A stretch of DNA of 59,814 nucleotides, from positions 1 through 59,814 of the forward strand of contig CALQFM020000017.1 in assembly GCA_943329845.2 (NCBI GenBank), given 5' to 3'. The position numbers and the translations under genes are program-made. The notes under the pieces were generated by a model that did not search any database, was not told the DNA's origin, and saw only the letters and a program-made list of their open reading frames with translations. The first letter of the stretch is position 1; every line of letters starts with the position of its first letter. Below, piece by piece: positions 47,180-55,791 of this stretch. This DNA comes from Candidatus Kuenenia stuttgartensis. Lineage in GTDB: Bacteria; Pseudomonadota; Alphaproteobacteria; SMXS01.

Positions 47180-48958
47180 ATGACCACAGCAGCGCCCGAG
47201 GGGCGAGGAAAAGCTCCAGGTTCACGGCCCGGCTACCGGCGCTTGTGCCGGTTGCTGCTGGTAAGCGGGATGGCGATGGCCGTGCCGGTCACGTCCGTCG
47301 CCTCGCAGCAGCCCGGCCAGGGTCATCCGTCCCGCGCCACCCAGGACGCCGACGCCAAGGCGTTCGGCGATTACCTGGCAGGCCGCTTCGCCATCGTCAA
47401 CCGCGACACCGAAGCCGCCGCCGACTACTACATTCGCGCGGTCCAGGGCGATCCCAACAACGTCGAACTGCTGCACCAGGCGTTTTCCGTCGCGGTCGCC
47501 AGCGGCCGGCACGACGACGCGGTCCGGCTGGCCCGCCGGCTCGCCGACCTCAAGGAAAAGCCGACCGGCCTCACCGAACTGGTGTTGCTCGCCGACGATC
47601 TGAAGAAGAACGACCTGAAGGGCGCCCGCGCCCGGCTCGATACCATCTCGAAGACCGGCATCGTCGAGCTCATGGCACCGGTGATTTCGGCCTGGATCGA
47701 CGCTGCCGAAGGCAACACCGACAAGGCGCTCACCAGCCTGGACGCGCTGGCCGGCAACAAGGGCTTCGCCTCGTTCATGAAGACCCACCGGGCCTACATC
47801 CTGGATTTCGCCGACCGGGTCGATGAGGCGACGGCCGCCTATGACGAGGCGATCGCGCTGCAGAAGGGCTCGGACCTCCGGCTGGTGCTGGCATATGGAA
47901 GGTTCCTGACCCGCCACGGCAAGGCCGACCAGGCCAAGGCGGTCTACAAGGCCTATCTGGAATCCTATCCCAGCAACGTGCTGATCGAGGCGGCCCAGAA
48001 GGGCTCCAAGAGCGACGGCGCGCTCTATCCGGTGATTCGGGGCGCCGCCGACGGCGCGGCCGAGGCGTTCTTCAGCACCGGCCGGGCGCTGGCCCAGGAG
48101 CGCTCGCGCGGCCCGGCGGTGATGTATCTCCGGCTCGGCCTGGCGCTGAAGCCTGACTTCCCGGTGGCCTACCTGCTGCTGGGTGATGTGCTCGACCGCG
48201 ACGGCCAGTATGATGAGGCGCTGGTTGCCTACCGGGCGGTGATGAAGGATCCGGTGCTCGGCTGGGACGCGCGCTTCGAAGCCGCGCTCCTGCTGGGCCA
48301 GATGGACAAGCCAGACGAGTCGATTAAGGCGCTGCAGGCCATGCTGGTCGAGCAGCCGGACAATCTGAATGTGCTGACCTCGCTGGCCGATACGCTGCGC
48401 GCCCAGGAACGCTTTTCCGAGGCCAAGGCGGCCTATGACAAGGTCGTCGCCAGGATCGGCACCCCGGCCGAGCGGCACTGGGCGCTGTTCTATGCGCGCG
48501 GCATCACGCTGGAGCGTCTGGAACGCTGGAAGGACGCCGAGGCCGACCTGAAGAAGGCGCTCGAGCTATCGCCCGACCAGCCGCTGGTGCTCAACTATCT
48601 CGGCTATAGCTGGATCGAGCAGCGCGTCAACCTGGACCAGGCGCTCGCCATGATCCAGAAGGCGGTCGAGCAGCGGCCCGACGACGGCTACATCGTGGAT
48701 AGCCTCGGATGGGCGTTCTACAAGCTGGGCCGCTACAAGGAAGCCATCGAATGGCTGGAGAAGGCGGCGGCGCTGATCCCCGAGGATCCGACCATCAACG
48801 ACCATCTCGGTGACGCCTACTGGCAGATCGGGCGCCGGCTCGACGCCACTTTCCAGTGGCGGCACGCGGCGGCGATGAAGCCGGAAGCGGATGCCCTCGC
48901 CAAGATCGAGGCCAAGATCAAATCGGGCCTCGACACTGAAAAACGCAGCGAGAAGTGA
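47180..48958 (+). CDS. Exported tetratricopeptide-repeat protein
   Basis: 592 residues from ATG 47180. An N-terminal signal or anchor (LCRLLLVSGMAMAVPVTSVA) is followed by at least ten TPR-like helical repeats, clearest at the end (AEADLKKALELSPDQPLVLNYLGYSWI, AIEWLEKAAALIPEDPTINDHLGDAYW). It resembles alphaproteobacterial scaffold TPR proteins placed next to ispE. Starts 8 bp after ETF-QO and ends 3 bp before ispE, so the three are likely one operon. Confidence 0.9.
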   Translation: MTTAAPEGRGKAPGSRPGYRRLCRLLLVSGMAMAVPVTSVASQQPGQGHPSRATQDADAKAFGDYLAGRFAIVNRDTEAAADYYIRAVQGDPNNVELLHQAFSVAVASGRHDDAVRLARRLADLKEKPTGLTELVLLADDLKKNDLKGARARLDTISKTGIVELMAPVISAWIDAAEGNTDKALTSLDALAGNKGFASFMKTHRAYILDFADRVDEATAAYDEAIALQKGSDLRLVLAYGRFLTRHGKADQAKAVYKAYLESYPSNVLIEAAQKGSKSDGALYPVIRGAADGAAEAFFSTGRALAQERSRGPAVMYLRLGLALKPDFPVAYLLLGDVLDRDGQYDEALVAYRAVMKDPVLGWDARFEAALLLGQMDKPDESIKALQAMLVEQPDNLNVLTSLADTLRAQERFSEAKAAYDKVVARIGTPAERHWALFYARGITLERLERWKDAEADLKKALELSPDQPLVLNYLGYSWIEQRVNLDQALAMIQKAVEQRPDDGYIVDSLGWAFYKLGRYKEAIEWLEKAAALIPEDPTINDHLGDAYWQIGRRLDATFQWRHAAAMKPEADALAKIEAKIKSGLDTEKRSEK

Positions 48959-48961
48959 CGC

Positions 48962-49846
48962 TTGCAGAACGCCGTTGAAGGCCGGCTGGTCGAGACCGCC
49001 TGGGCCAAGCTCAACCTCTACCTGCACATCACCGCGATCCGCGAGAACGGCTACCACGAGCTGGACAGTCTGTTCGTGTTCACCGGATTCGGCGACACGC
49101 TGACCGTGGAACCCTCGGAGGAGCTGGGCTTTTCCGTCGATGGTCCCTTCGCTGCCGGCGTGCCCGTCGATGGCGACAATCTGGTGGTCCGGGCAGCCCG
49201 CGCGCTGTCGCCGGACGGCGCGCGCGGTGCGCGCATCCGGCTGACCAAGAATCTGCCGGTGGCTTCCGGCATCGGCGGCGGCTCGGCAGACGCAGCGGCG
49301 ACACTTCGGGTGCTCAACGCGCTGTGGGGGTTGGACTTGCCGGATATGCGGCTCGAGCGTATCGCCGAAGGACTGGGCGCCGACGTGCCCGCCTGCGTGC
49401 GCAGTGTGCCCTCGCAGGTTTCCGGCATCGGTGAGATCCTCGGCCCCGCCGCGCCGCTGCCCGAATGCTGGGTGGTGCTGGTCAATCCGGGCGTGGCGGT
49501 ATCGACACCGGCGGTATTCCGCCGCTTCGATGCCGAGGTTACCCGTTTCCGCCCCGCGGCGCCGCTGGGCGCGGCGGGATCGGCAGTGAAGCTGGCGGCG
49601 GCGCTGGCCGAGCGCGCCAACGACCTGGAGCCGCCCGCGCTCGCCATGGAGCCGGTGATCGGCGAGGCGCTGGCGCTGCTGCGCAAGACCACCGGCTGCC
49701 TGCTGGCGCGCATGTCGGGCAGCGGCGCCACCTGCTTCGGCCTCTATGCCGGCCAGGCTGAGTCCCGCGCGGCTGCCGCCCGGATCACCGACAACAATCC
49801 GTCATGGTGGACCATCTCCGGCCCGCTTCGGGCTGGCGGCGCCTGA
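48962..49846 (+). CDS. ispE: 4-diphosphocytidyl-2-C-methyl-D-erythritol kinase
   Basis: 294 residues from TTG 48962, the best start available. AWAKLNLYLHITAIRENGYHELDSLF and the GHMP kinase ATP loop NLPVASGIGGGSADAAATLRVLN identify IspE of the MEP isoprenoid pathway. C-terminal MSGSGATCFGLY is the third GHMP motif. Confidence 0.95.
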   Translation: MQNAVEGRLVETAWAKLNLYLHITAIRENGYHELDSLFVFTGFGDTLTVEPSEELGFSVDGPFAAGVPVDGDNLVVRAARALSPDGARGARIRLTKNLPVASGIGGGSADAAATLRVLNALWGLDLPDMRLERIAEGLGADVPACVRSVPSQVSGIGEILGPAAPLPECWVVLVNPGVAVSTPAVFRRFDAEVTRFRPAAPLGAAGSAVKLAAALAERANDLEPPALAMEPVIGEALALLRKTTGCLLARMSGSGATCFGLYAGQAESRAAAARITDNNPSWWTISGPLRAGGA

Positions 49847-49895
49847 CGGGGCTGCGTATCATGCCCGGCCTGCGCACCAGCATCCCGGACCCGCC

Positions 49896-50753
49896 TTGAG
49901 AATTCTCCCTATCGTTTCGGCTTTTGCAGCCGCCCTGGCGCTTACGGCCTGCGCCAGCGACGCCACACCGGTCAATCGCATGTCCGACCTGGAGCTGACC
50001 TGGCACCAGGCCCAGTCGGCGGTGCCGGACATGATCGGCGGCGGCGTCACCTACATTTCCGATCCGTCGCGGCAGGAACTGCTGGCGAGCACCGGGCGGA
50101 AGTTCCCGGTGGTCATGTACATGCATGGTTGCACCGGCATCAGCGATGCCGACCGGGGATTGATGCGCACCATCGCCAAGGCCGGCTACGTCGTCGTCGC
50201 GCCCAACAGCATGGCGCGCAAGTACCGCCCGTTGCAGTGCGCCTCGTGGAACAAGGAAGGCGGCTTCAACCTGTTCGTCTTCGATTTCCGCCAGGAGGAG
50301 ATCAACTTCGCCCTGCAGCAGATCGCGGGCACTCCATGGGCCGACTGGGACAATCTTTTCATAGTCGGTGTCAGCGAGGGCGGCCTGGCCGCGGCGCACT
50401 TCCGGGGCGGCCTGTTCAAGGCGCGGGTGATCACCCAGTGGACCTGCCACGGCTCTACCTGGGTGCGGGGCATCGACGGACCCGAGGACACGCCGGTTCT
50501 GGCCGTGGTCCGCAAGGACGACCCCTGGTACAGCAGCGGCTCCGGCAAGCAGGCCGGCGACTGCAGCAGCTATTTCGGCGACAAGCGCCCCGGTTCGGAA
50601 TCCATCGTGCTGGAGGAGGGCAGGGGCCACGACGTGATCGACGACGAGGGCGTGGCGGCGCGCATCGTCGATTTCCTGGGACGCTACCGCAAGGTGAAGC
50701 CGGAGCCGCCGGTTCAGCGCGGGAACAATGCCGACGTCCTGCCCTTGAGGTGA
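49896..50753 (+). CDS. Dienelactone-hydrolase-like lipoprotein
   Basis: 285 residues from TTG 49896, which yields a signal with lipobox (SAFAAALALTAC). The alpha/beta-hydrolase fold shows FPVVMYMHGCTGISD, a nucleophile elbow GVSEGGLAAAH (Ser) and a late EEGRGHDVIDD (His). It resembles dienelactone hydrolase relatives; the substrate is unknown. Its 3' end overlaps the convergent ydcF-like gene by 40 bp. Confidence 0.8.
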   Translation: MRILPIVSAFAAALALTACASDATPVNRMSDLELTWHQAQSAVPDMIGGGVTYISDPSRQELLASTGRKFPVVMYMHGCTGISDADRGLMRTIAKAGYVVVAPNSMARKYRPLQCASWNKEGGFNLFVFDFRQEEINFALQQIAGTPWADWDNLFIVGVSEGGLAAAHFRGGLFKARVITQWTCHGSTWVRGIDGPEDTPVLAVVRKDDPWYSSGSGKQAGDCSSYFGDKRPGSESIVLEEGRGHDVIDDEGVAARIVDFLGRYRKVKPEPPVQRGNNADVLPLR

Positions 50754-51478
50754 TAGGCGATCAGCGCCATCCACTCCCGGGCGACGAAGTCGAACTGCGC
50801 CAGCCGGTAGCCGACGCTCACGAATGGGCCGCTCGTGGTGCCGTCGGTCAAGTAGTCGACTGGATAGGGGATGACCTGCCAGCCCAGCTTGCGGAACACG
50901 CCGACCGCGCGCGGCATGTGGAACGCAGATGTCACCAGCACCCAGACCTGTCCGGGCCTCGGACGCGCGACTTCGCGGCTGAGTGCGCCGTTCTCCCAGG
51001 TCGTGCGCGACTTGTCCTCGAGCAGCATGTGGTCCGGCGGATGGCCCAGCTCGACCAACAGGTCGCGGGCGATATGGGCCTCCGGAATCCTGTCATCGGG
51101 ATCGTAGTGGCCGCCCGAGATCAGCAGCGTTGCTTCGGGATAGCGGCGCGACAACGTCAGGGCCTCGGTCAGGCGCTCCGCATGGCCGTTAATCTGCGGC
51201 CGCTTCCAGCGCTCGGTCGTGTGGCTGTTGAGCGGGCCGCCCAAGGTGATGATGCCGTCCACATGCCCCGGCAGCGTCGGCGCGGGAAAGCGGGTTTCCA
51301 GCGTGAGCATCAGGTAGTTCGAGACCGGCAACACCATGATGGCCGCGAAGGCGGCGACCGAGAGCGACATCAGCCAGGCGGCGATCCGCCGCCGGCCCGC
51401 GAACCGCAGGACGGCGCCCAGCGCGAACAGCAGGAACAGGCTGTTGCTTGGCTGGAAGACGTCCCAGAGCAGTCTCAA
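50714..51478 (-). CDS. YdcF/DUF218 envelope protein
   Basis: 254 residues from TTG 51478, whose TTGA overlaps the epimerase stop. Two N-terminal hydrophobic segments precede the DUF218 domain (GIITLGGPLNS, LISGGHYDPDDRIPEA, LEDKSRTTWENG, VLVTSAFHMPRAVGVFRKLG). Family members (YdcF, SanA, ElyC) act in envelope biogenesis; the biochemical role is open. The longer frame to 51868 is antisense noise. Confidence 0.88.
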   Translation of the reverse strand: MRLLWDVFQPSNSLFLLFALGAVLRFAGRRRIAAWLMSLSVAAFAAIMVLPVSNYLMLTLETRFPAPTLPGHVDGIITLGGPLNSHTTERWKRPQINGHAERLTEALTLSRRYPEATLLISGGHYDPDDRIPEAHIARDLLVELGHPPDHMLLEDKSRTTWENGALSREVARPRPGQVWVLVTSAFHMPRAVGVFRKLGWQVIPYPVDYLTDGTTSGPFVSVGYRLAQFDFVAREWMALIAYHLKGRTSALFPR

Positions 51479-52449
51479 GCAGGCAGTCCCCGCCAGCCGC
51501 GATACCACTCCACGAACCGGTGCACACCCTCCTCCAGCGGCGTTGTCGGCTCGAAGCCGTGATCGCGCCTGATCGCGTCGATGTCGGCATAGGTCGCCGG
51601 CACGTCGCCCGGCTGCATGGGTTCGTTGATGGTCTGGGCCTTGCGGCCGGTGGCGTGTTCGATGATCTCGACCAGCCGGGTCACCCGTTCCGGTTTGTTG
51701 TTGCCGATGTTGTAGACCCGGTGGGGCCGTTCGCCGGCCGGCGGGCCGTCCAGCACGGCGAGCACGCCGGCGACGATGTCGTCCACATAGGTGAAGTCCC
51801 GCAGCAGCGTCCCGTTCTCGAACAGCCGGATCGGCTTGCCGTCGAACAGTGCCTCGGTGAACAGCCACACCGCCATGTCGGGCCGCCCCGAAGGGCCGTA
51901 GACGGTGAAGAAACGCAGGCCGGTCTGCGGGATGCCGTAGAGATGGGCGTAGGTGTCGCTCATCAGTTCGTCGGCCCGCTTGGTCGCGGCATAGAGCGAC
52001 ACAGGATGGTCGACCGCGTCGGACTCGGAGAACGGCAGCTTGGTGTTGCCGCCATAGACCGAGCTTGAGCTGGCATAGACCATGTGCCTGAGCCCCTTGA
52101 TGCCCCGCGCCAGTTCCAGCATGGCCAGGTGCCCGGTCAGGTTGGCCGTGGCATAGGCCATCGGGTGATCGATCGAATAACGCACGCCCGGCTGGGCGCC
52201 GAGATGGACGATGCGGTCGATCTCGGCCCAGCCGACCGCCTTGCGCAACCCGTCCAGGTCGGCGAAGTCCTGTTTCAGGAAGGTGAAGCCGTTATGCGGC
52301 TTCAGGTCGGCGATGCGGGACTCCTTCAGCGCCACGCTGTAGTAGGCGTTGATGTTGTCGACGCCGATCACCTGTTCGCCGCGCGCCAGCAATTTCCTGC
52401 AGACATGGTAGCCGATGAAGCCGGCGGCACCGGTGACGAGAACGGGCAT
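51475..52449 (-). CDS. NAD-dependent UDP-sugar epimerase (UDP-glucuronate 4-epimerase type)
   Basis: 324 residues from ATG 52449 (MPVLVTGAAGFIGYHVCRKLL, the Rossmann Gly motif). ASSSSVYGGN and the catalytic YAATKRADELM (Tyr-x3-Lys) are present; GVDNINAYYSVALKESRIADL is typical of UDP-glucuronate 4-epimerases. Makes precursor sugars for LPS or capsule. Coupled to the ydcF-like gene and divergent from the dehydrogenase fragment. Confidence 0.9.
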   Translation of the reverse strand: MPVLVTGAAGFIGYHVCRKLLARGEQVIGVDNINAYYSVALKESRIADLKPHNGFTFLKQDFADLDGLRKAVGWAEIDRIVHLGAQPGVRYSIDHPMAYATANLTGHLAMLELARGIKGLRHMVYASSSSVYGGNTKLPFSESDAVDHPVSLYAATKRADELMSDTYAHLYGIPQTGLRFFTVYGPSGRPDMAVWLFTEALFDGKPIRLFENGTLLRDFTYVDDIVAGVLAVLDGPPAGERPHRVYNIGNNKPERVTRLVEIIEHATGRKAQTINEPMQPGDVPATYADIDAIRRDHGFEPTTPLEEGVHRFVEWYRGWRGLPA

Positions 52450-52570
52450 AAGGGGGAACCTCACAGGACGCGCATACAACCTGGACGATACAGGAATCGC
52501 TCTGCGGTTTCATGCGCCGGATCGGATCTTCACCACAGGAAAAGTCTTCACCACCAAGGCGCGCACCGCC

Positions 52571-52825
52571 GAAAGCCCGGCGCTGGCCATCACCGAGGCG
52601 CTGGCCGGCGGCACGGCGGCGAAAATCCTGGCGGTCGAGCCCTATGCGGACGAATGCCCGCTGACGCTGCAGGGCCTTCCCAATGTGGAGTTCGTCGGCG
52701 TCGGCGAGGCGCACAGGGGCACCGACATCCTGCTGCCGCTCGTCGACCACGACCGCTTCAAGCTGATCGAGCGCGAGCAGCTCGCCAGCAAGGTGCTGAT
52801 CGATACCCGTGGCCTGTTCCGCTGA
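52571..52825 (+). pseudogene. C-terminal fragment of a UDP-sugar dehydrogenase (WecC-like)
   Basis: The frame ends with ESPALAITEALAGG, ILAVEPYADECP, DILLPLVDHDRFKLI and KVLIDTRGLFR, the C-terminal UDP-binding domain of WecC-type UDP-N-acetylmannosamine dehydrogenases. The NAD and central domains are absent: upstream the frame turns into the antisense of the epimerase start. About 84 of 400 residues remain. It stands 53 bp from tRNA-Gln, a common site of island turnover. Confidence 0.8.
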
Positions 52826-52878
52826 GCGTTCTGGCGGTTGATCGGGTGCGCCTCTCGCACTATTGTCCGCCGCCTTGC

Positions 52879-52953
52879 TGGGGCGTAGCCAAGTGGTACG
52901 GCAACGGATTTTGATTCCGTCATTCGCAGGTTCGATCCCTGCCGCCCCAGCCA
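52879..52953 (+). tRNA. tRNA-Gln (anticodon TTG)
   Basis: Acceptor arms TGGGGCG and CGCCCCA, D-arm GCCAAGTGGTACGGC, anticodon arm ACGGA-TTTTGAT-TCCGT with TTG, T-arm GCAGG-TTCGATC-CCTGC, discriminator G, and an encoded CCA at 52951-52953. Cloverleaf complete. Confidence 0.97.
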
Positions 52954-53009
52954 GCATCACCACACAAAGGTACCCGGACGGCGGCCCCGCGCTATGCGTT
53001 CGTCGGGCG

Positions 53010-53240
53010 TCAGGCCTTCTTTGCCTTTACCTTCGCCGCAGCCTTGTCGGCCTTGTCGGATTTCGCCTGGGCGGCGGCTTCCTTGTCGGCGGTTTCCTTC
53101 GCGAGGCGCAGCGCCTTCAGGCGGGCGGTCTTGTCCATCAGTTCCCTGTGCGCTTTGTCGCGCGCCTTGATGGCGTCGTCCTCGTTCGGGCGCAGCTTGG
53201 CGAACTTTTCCTCGGCGCGGGATCTGGCTGGGTCGGCCAT
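53010..53240 (-). CDS. Small Lys/Ala-rich protein
   Basis: 76 residues from ATG 53240 with AGGAGA upstream. MADPARSRAEEKFAKLRPNE, then a charged helical repeat ending KADKAAAKVKAKKA. No catalytic motif. It resembles histone-H1-like tails and small stress proteins of alphaproteobacteria, but no family is assigned. Confidence 0.7.
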   Translation of the reverse strand: MADPARSRAEEKFAKLRPNEDDAIKARDKAHRELMDKTARLKALRLAKETADKEAAAQAKSDKADKAAAKVKAKKA

Positions 53241-53602
53241 GGATGTGTCTCCTTGAGTTCGTTGATGTCGCCGCTGCGGCGCGCGGGCGTCGTGCTGGCC
53301 GGAAACGGAATCGGAGCGTGCTCGTCGGGAAGATCGGGCGCGCCCGCTTGGTCTTTGGTCGAAAGGGCCGCGCTGGTCCCCACTGACCGGCGCGGAAGGC
53401 GGCTTTCGCGCCGCCACTTGCAGCATCAGACGCGGCTTGGTTGCCGCATCCAACGGTCTTGAGCCTATACCCTATAGGTAAACCGGTGCGTCGGGCAATC
53501 AAGTTGGTGCCGGGCCGCGGCTGCACCGGTGAGGGCGCCATGTAAATGCCGGCGCGCGCGAGCGCCGGGCCATCACGGGAGCCGACTGGCGCCGGCGACG
53601 GC
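53241..53602. other. 362 bp intergenic region
   Basis: Lies between the small Lys/Ala-rich gene and the Crp/Fnr gene, both on the minus strand. No credible gene. Contains the palindrome CCTATA-CCC-TATAGG at 53464-53478, a possible promoter operator for the small gene. Confidence 0.5.
53549..53568 (-). terminator. Candidate terminator hairpin after the Crp/Fnr gene
   Basis: CCGGCGC and GCGCCGG enclose 6 bases. On the minus strand it lies 35 bp beyond the Crp/Fnr stop. Only a short CATTTACA follows, so termination is doubtful. Confidence 0.35.
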
Positions 53603-54310
53603 TCAGCCGGAACGCGGCGACGAAAGGCGTTCCGCCGCGCCGTAGACGTCACCCGCCACCCTTTCGAGCGCGCCGCGGTCGGCGACGGTGATCAGGCCGC
53701 GACGCGAGGTCAGAATGCCTTTCGTCTGGAGAGCCTGGAGTGTCAGGGAGACACCGGCGCGCCGGACGTTCAGCATCAGCGACAAAATCTCGTGGGTCAT
53801 GAGCAGCTCGTCGCCCGGCGAGCGGTCGTGATACATCAGCAGCCAGCGCGCGAGGCGTTCTTCGAGCGTGCAGGACGCATTCGCCAGCGTGGTGCCGGCC
53901 ACCTGGACCAGCAGCGTGTGGGAGTAGCGGAGCAAGGCGCCGCGGAGAGTATCGCTCCGCTGCATGGCGTCCTGCAGCGCGGGTACGGCGATCCGGTAGG
54001 CTTGTCCTGGCGCCTGCACGAAGACGCGCAGCACCGACTGGTCGAGCGTATGCAGGACGGCGACGTCGACCATGCCGTCACGGCCAACCAGACCCACCTC
54101 GGTCTGATCGCCGCGCAGCGTGCCGGCGACAATCGACGCAATGCCCGCCTCGATGAACCAGCAATGCTCGATTTTCTCGTCCGGTTCGATCAGCACCTGG
54201 TACCGGGTCAACTCCACCAGTGCGAGATGCGGCATCAGAAGCGCCAGGTCGTCCGCGGACAACCCAGCCAACAGCTGATTGGTAAGCGTTGCGACGCTTG
54301 TGGATTCCAC
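53603..54310 (-). CDS. Crp/Fnr-family transcription regulator
   Basis: 235 residues. The N-terminal cNMP-like domain (LALVELTRYQVLIEPDEKIEHCWFIEAG, VGLVGRDGMVDVAVL) lacks the four-Cys cluster of FNR. The C-terminal HTH_Crp is LMTHEILSLMLNVRRAGVSLTLQALQTKGIL. The effector is unknown. Divergent from a response regulator over 306 bp containing two 5-N4-5 palindromes, the spacing used by FNR-class regulators. Confidence 0.92.
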   Translation of the reverse strand: MESTSVATLTNQLLAGLSADDLALLMPHLALVELTRYQVLIEPDEKIEHCWFIEAGIASIVAGTLRGDQTEVGLVGRDGMVDVAVLHTLDQSVLRVFVQAPGQAYRIAVPALQDAMQRSDTLRGALLRYSHTLLVQVAGTTLANASCTLEERLARWLLMYHDRSPGDELLMTHEILSLMLNVRRAGVSLTLQALQTKGILTSRRGLITVADRGALERVAGDVYGAAERLSSPRSG

Positions 54311-54430
54311 AGTGCCTCCCGTCTGCCCGGGCGGGAGGACCTACTCTCAGCCGGCTGCGCCCATTGAGCATCTGCAGCCGATGCCCCTCATTTAGGTCAG
54401 CTAGGCTAATTTCCCAAGAATCGTCCGTCA

Positions 54431-54444
54431 GTACGGACACGTAC
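54431..54444. promoter_or_regulatory. Palindrome GTACG-N4-CGTAC, site 1
   Basis: GTACGGACACGTAC. Identical arms to site 2, centre-to-centre distance 60 bp. Located 121 bp upstream of the Crp/Fnr start. Confidence 0.6.
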
Positions 54445-54490
54445 ATAATGATCGTTGATTGGAAATTTACTTGGCACTAAGCACTATTCT

Positions 54491-54504
54491 GTACGTTATC
54501 GTAC
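54491..54504. promoter_or_regulatory. Palindrome GTACG-N4-CGTAC, site 2
   Basis: GTACGTTATCGTAC. Located 113 bp upstream of the response regulator start. The 5-4-5 geometry equals that of FNR boxes (TTGAT-N4-ATCAA) with another half-site. Confidence 0.6.
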
Positions 54505-54616
54505 GTTGGTTCGTGATATTACTTTCTTCCGATGCGGCTCGTCCTCGCCTGGACACGGTGTTCCGACGACGATCAGCTCCCAGTGTTTCATGGGGAAATT
54601 CCCGAGGCGACACGAG

Positions 54617-54976
54617 ATGCTTGACGGCGCGCCCATTCTCATCGTCGAAGACGAGCCTTTCATCGCCATGGACCTGGCCGATGCTGTCAGGGCGGCCGGC
54701 GGGTCCGTGATCGGGCCGGTCACGACCGTCAGGGAAGGCCTGGCGCTGGTCAGGGACGCGCCTGTCGCCGGCGCGATCCTGGATTGCCACCTCAAGGACA
54801 GGGATGTATCGCCACTGGCACAGGTGCTGCTGGGGATCGGTACTCCGCTCGTCGTCTATACCGGGTCGGCGCTGCCACAGGCGCTGGCGCAATGGCGCAC
54901 CGAAATACCGATGATCAGGAAATCGGAAAGCCCCGGCGAAGTCGTCGCGCTGCTGGTGGCGCTCATCTGCGACTGA
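54617..54976 (+). CDS. Single-domain response regulator (CheY-like)
   Basis: 119 residues from ATG 54617. REC fold with acidic pocket Glu11-Asp12, phospho-acceptor Asp56 (AILDCHLKD), Thr82 (VVYTGS) and Lys102 (MIRKSES). There is no output domain. This type works in phosphorelays or by protein contact in alphaproteobacteria. No histidine kinase is adjacent. Confidence 0.9.
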   Translation: MLDGAPILIVEDEPFIAMDLADAVRAAGGSVIGPVTTVREGLALVRDAPVAGAILDCHLKDRDVSPLAQVLLGIGTPLVVYTGSALPQALAQWRTEIPMIRKSESPGEVVALLVALICD

Positions 54977-54983
54977 CCGACCG

Positions 54984-55781
54984 TCAGGCCCGGCGTCGAA
55001 ACGCTACCTGGTTGGCGATCACCACCATGCTGGTCACCACGACGATGAAGATGGTGGCGAGGGCGTTGATCTGCGGGCTGACGCCCATGCGCACGCTGGA
55101 GAATACCTCCATGGGCAGGGTCTTGGCGCCGGGGCCGGAGGTAAACGTCGCGATCACAAGGTCGTCGAACGACAGGGTGAAGGCCAGCAGCCAGCCGGCC
55201 AGCATGGCCGGCCAGATCAGCGGCAGGGTGATGACGCGCACCACCTTGAACGGCCGGGCACCCAGGTCCATGGCGGCTTCTTCCAGGCTCATGTCGATCT
55301 GGCCGAGGCGCGACTGGACGACGACGGTCACATAGGCCGTGGCGAAGGTGGCGTGGGCGATGACGATGGTCATCATCCCGCGCTCCGGCCAGCCGAGGAC
55401 GCCCTCCATGGCGACGAACAGCAGCAGCAGCGAGAGACCGGTGATCACCTCGGGCATCACCAGCGGCGCCGTCACCATGCCGGCGAACAGGGTACGACCG
55501 CGGAAGTTGCCGAAGCGGATCAGCGCGAACGCGGCCAGCGTCCCAAGCACCACCGCCACGCTGGCGGTCAGGAACGCGATCTGCAGGCTCAGCCACGCGC
55601 CGGACAGCAGCGCGTCGTTGTGCATCAGCGCGCCATACCACTTGGTGGAGAATCCGGCCCACACGGTGACCAGGCGCGACTCGTTGAACGAATAGAAGAT
55701 CAGCGAGACGATCGGGCTGTAGAGGAATAGATATCCCAGCACCAGGACGGAGATGGCGAACCAGGGCAGGCGGCCGTTCAT
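54984..55781 (-). CDS. potI: Polyamine ABC transporter permease
   Basis: 265 residues, six membrane helices. The coupling loop EEAAMDLGARPFKVVRVITLPLIWP (EAA motif) contacts the ATPase. Last gene of the potFGHI operon, 10 bp downstream of potH. Confidence 0.92.
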   Translation of the reverse strand: MNGRLPWFAISVLVLGYLFLYSPIVSLIFYSFNESRLVTVWAGFSTKWYGALMHNDALLSGAWLSLQIAFLTASVAVVLGTLAAFALIRFGNFRGRTLFAGMVTAPLVMPEVITGLSLLLLFVAMEGVLGWPERGMMTIVIAHATFATAYVTVVVQSRLGQIDMSLEEAAMDLGARPFKVVRVITLPLIWPAMLAGWLLAFTLSFDDLVIATFTSGPGAKTLPMEVFSSVRMGVSPQINALATIFIVVVTSMVVIANQVAFRRRA

Positions 55782-55791
55782 GCCAGAGTCC

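Larger units (their letters stand above)
54311..54616. other. 306 bp divergent control region
   Basis: No gene. AT-richer than its surroundings (about 54395-54535). Holds the twin palindromes described separately. The 55-codon extension of the response regulator frame to 54455 lacks a ribosome site. Confidence 0.6.

Noticed and set aside
51475-51868. N-terminal extension of the ydcF-like gene
   Set aside because: Lies entirely in the epimerase coding region in another frame; family similarity begins at TTG 51478.
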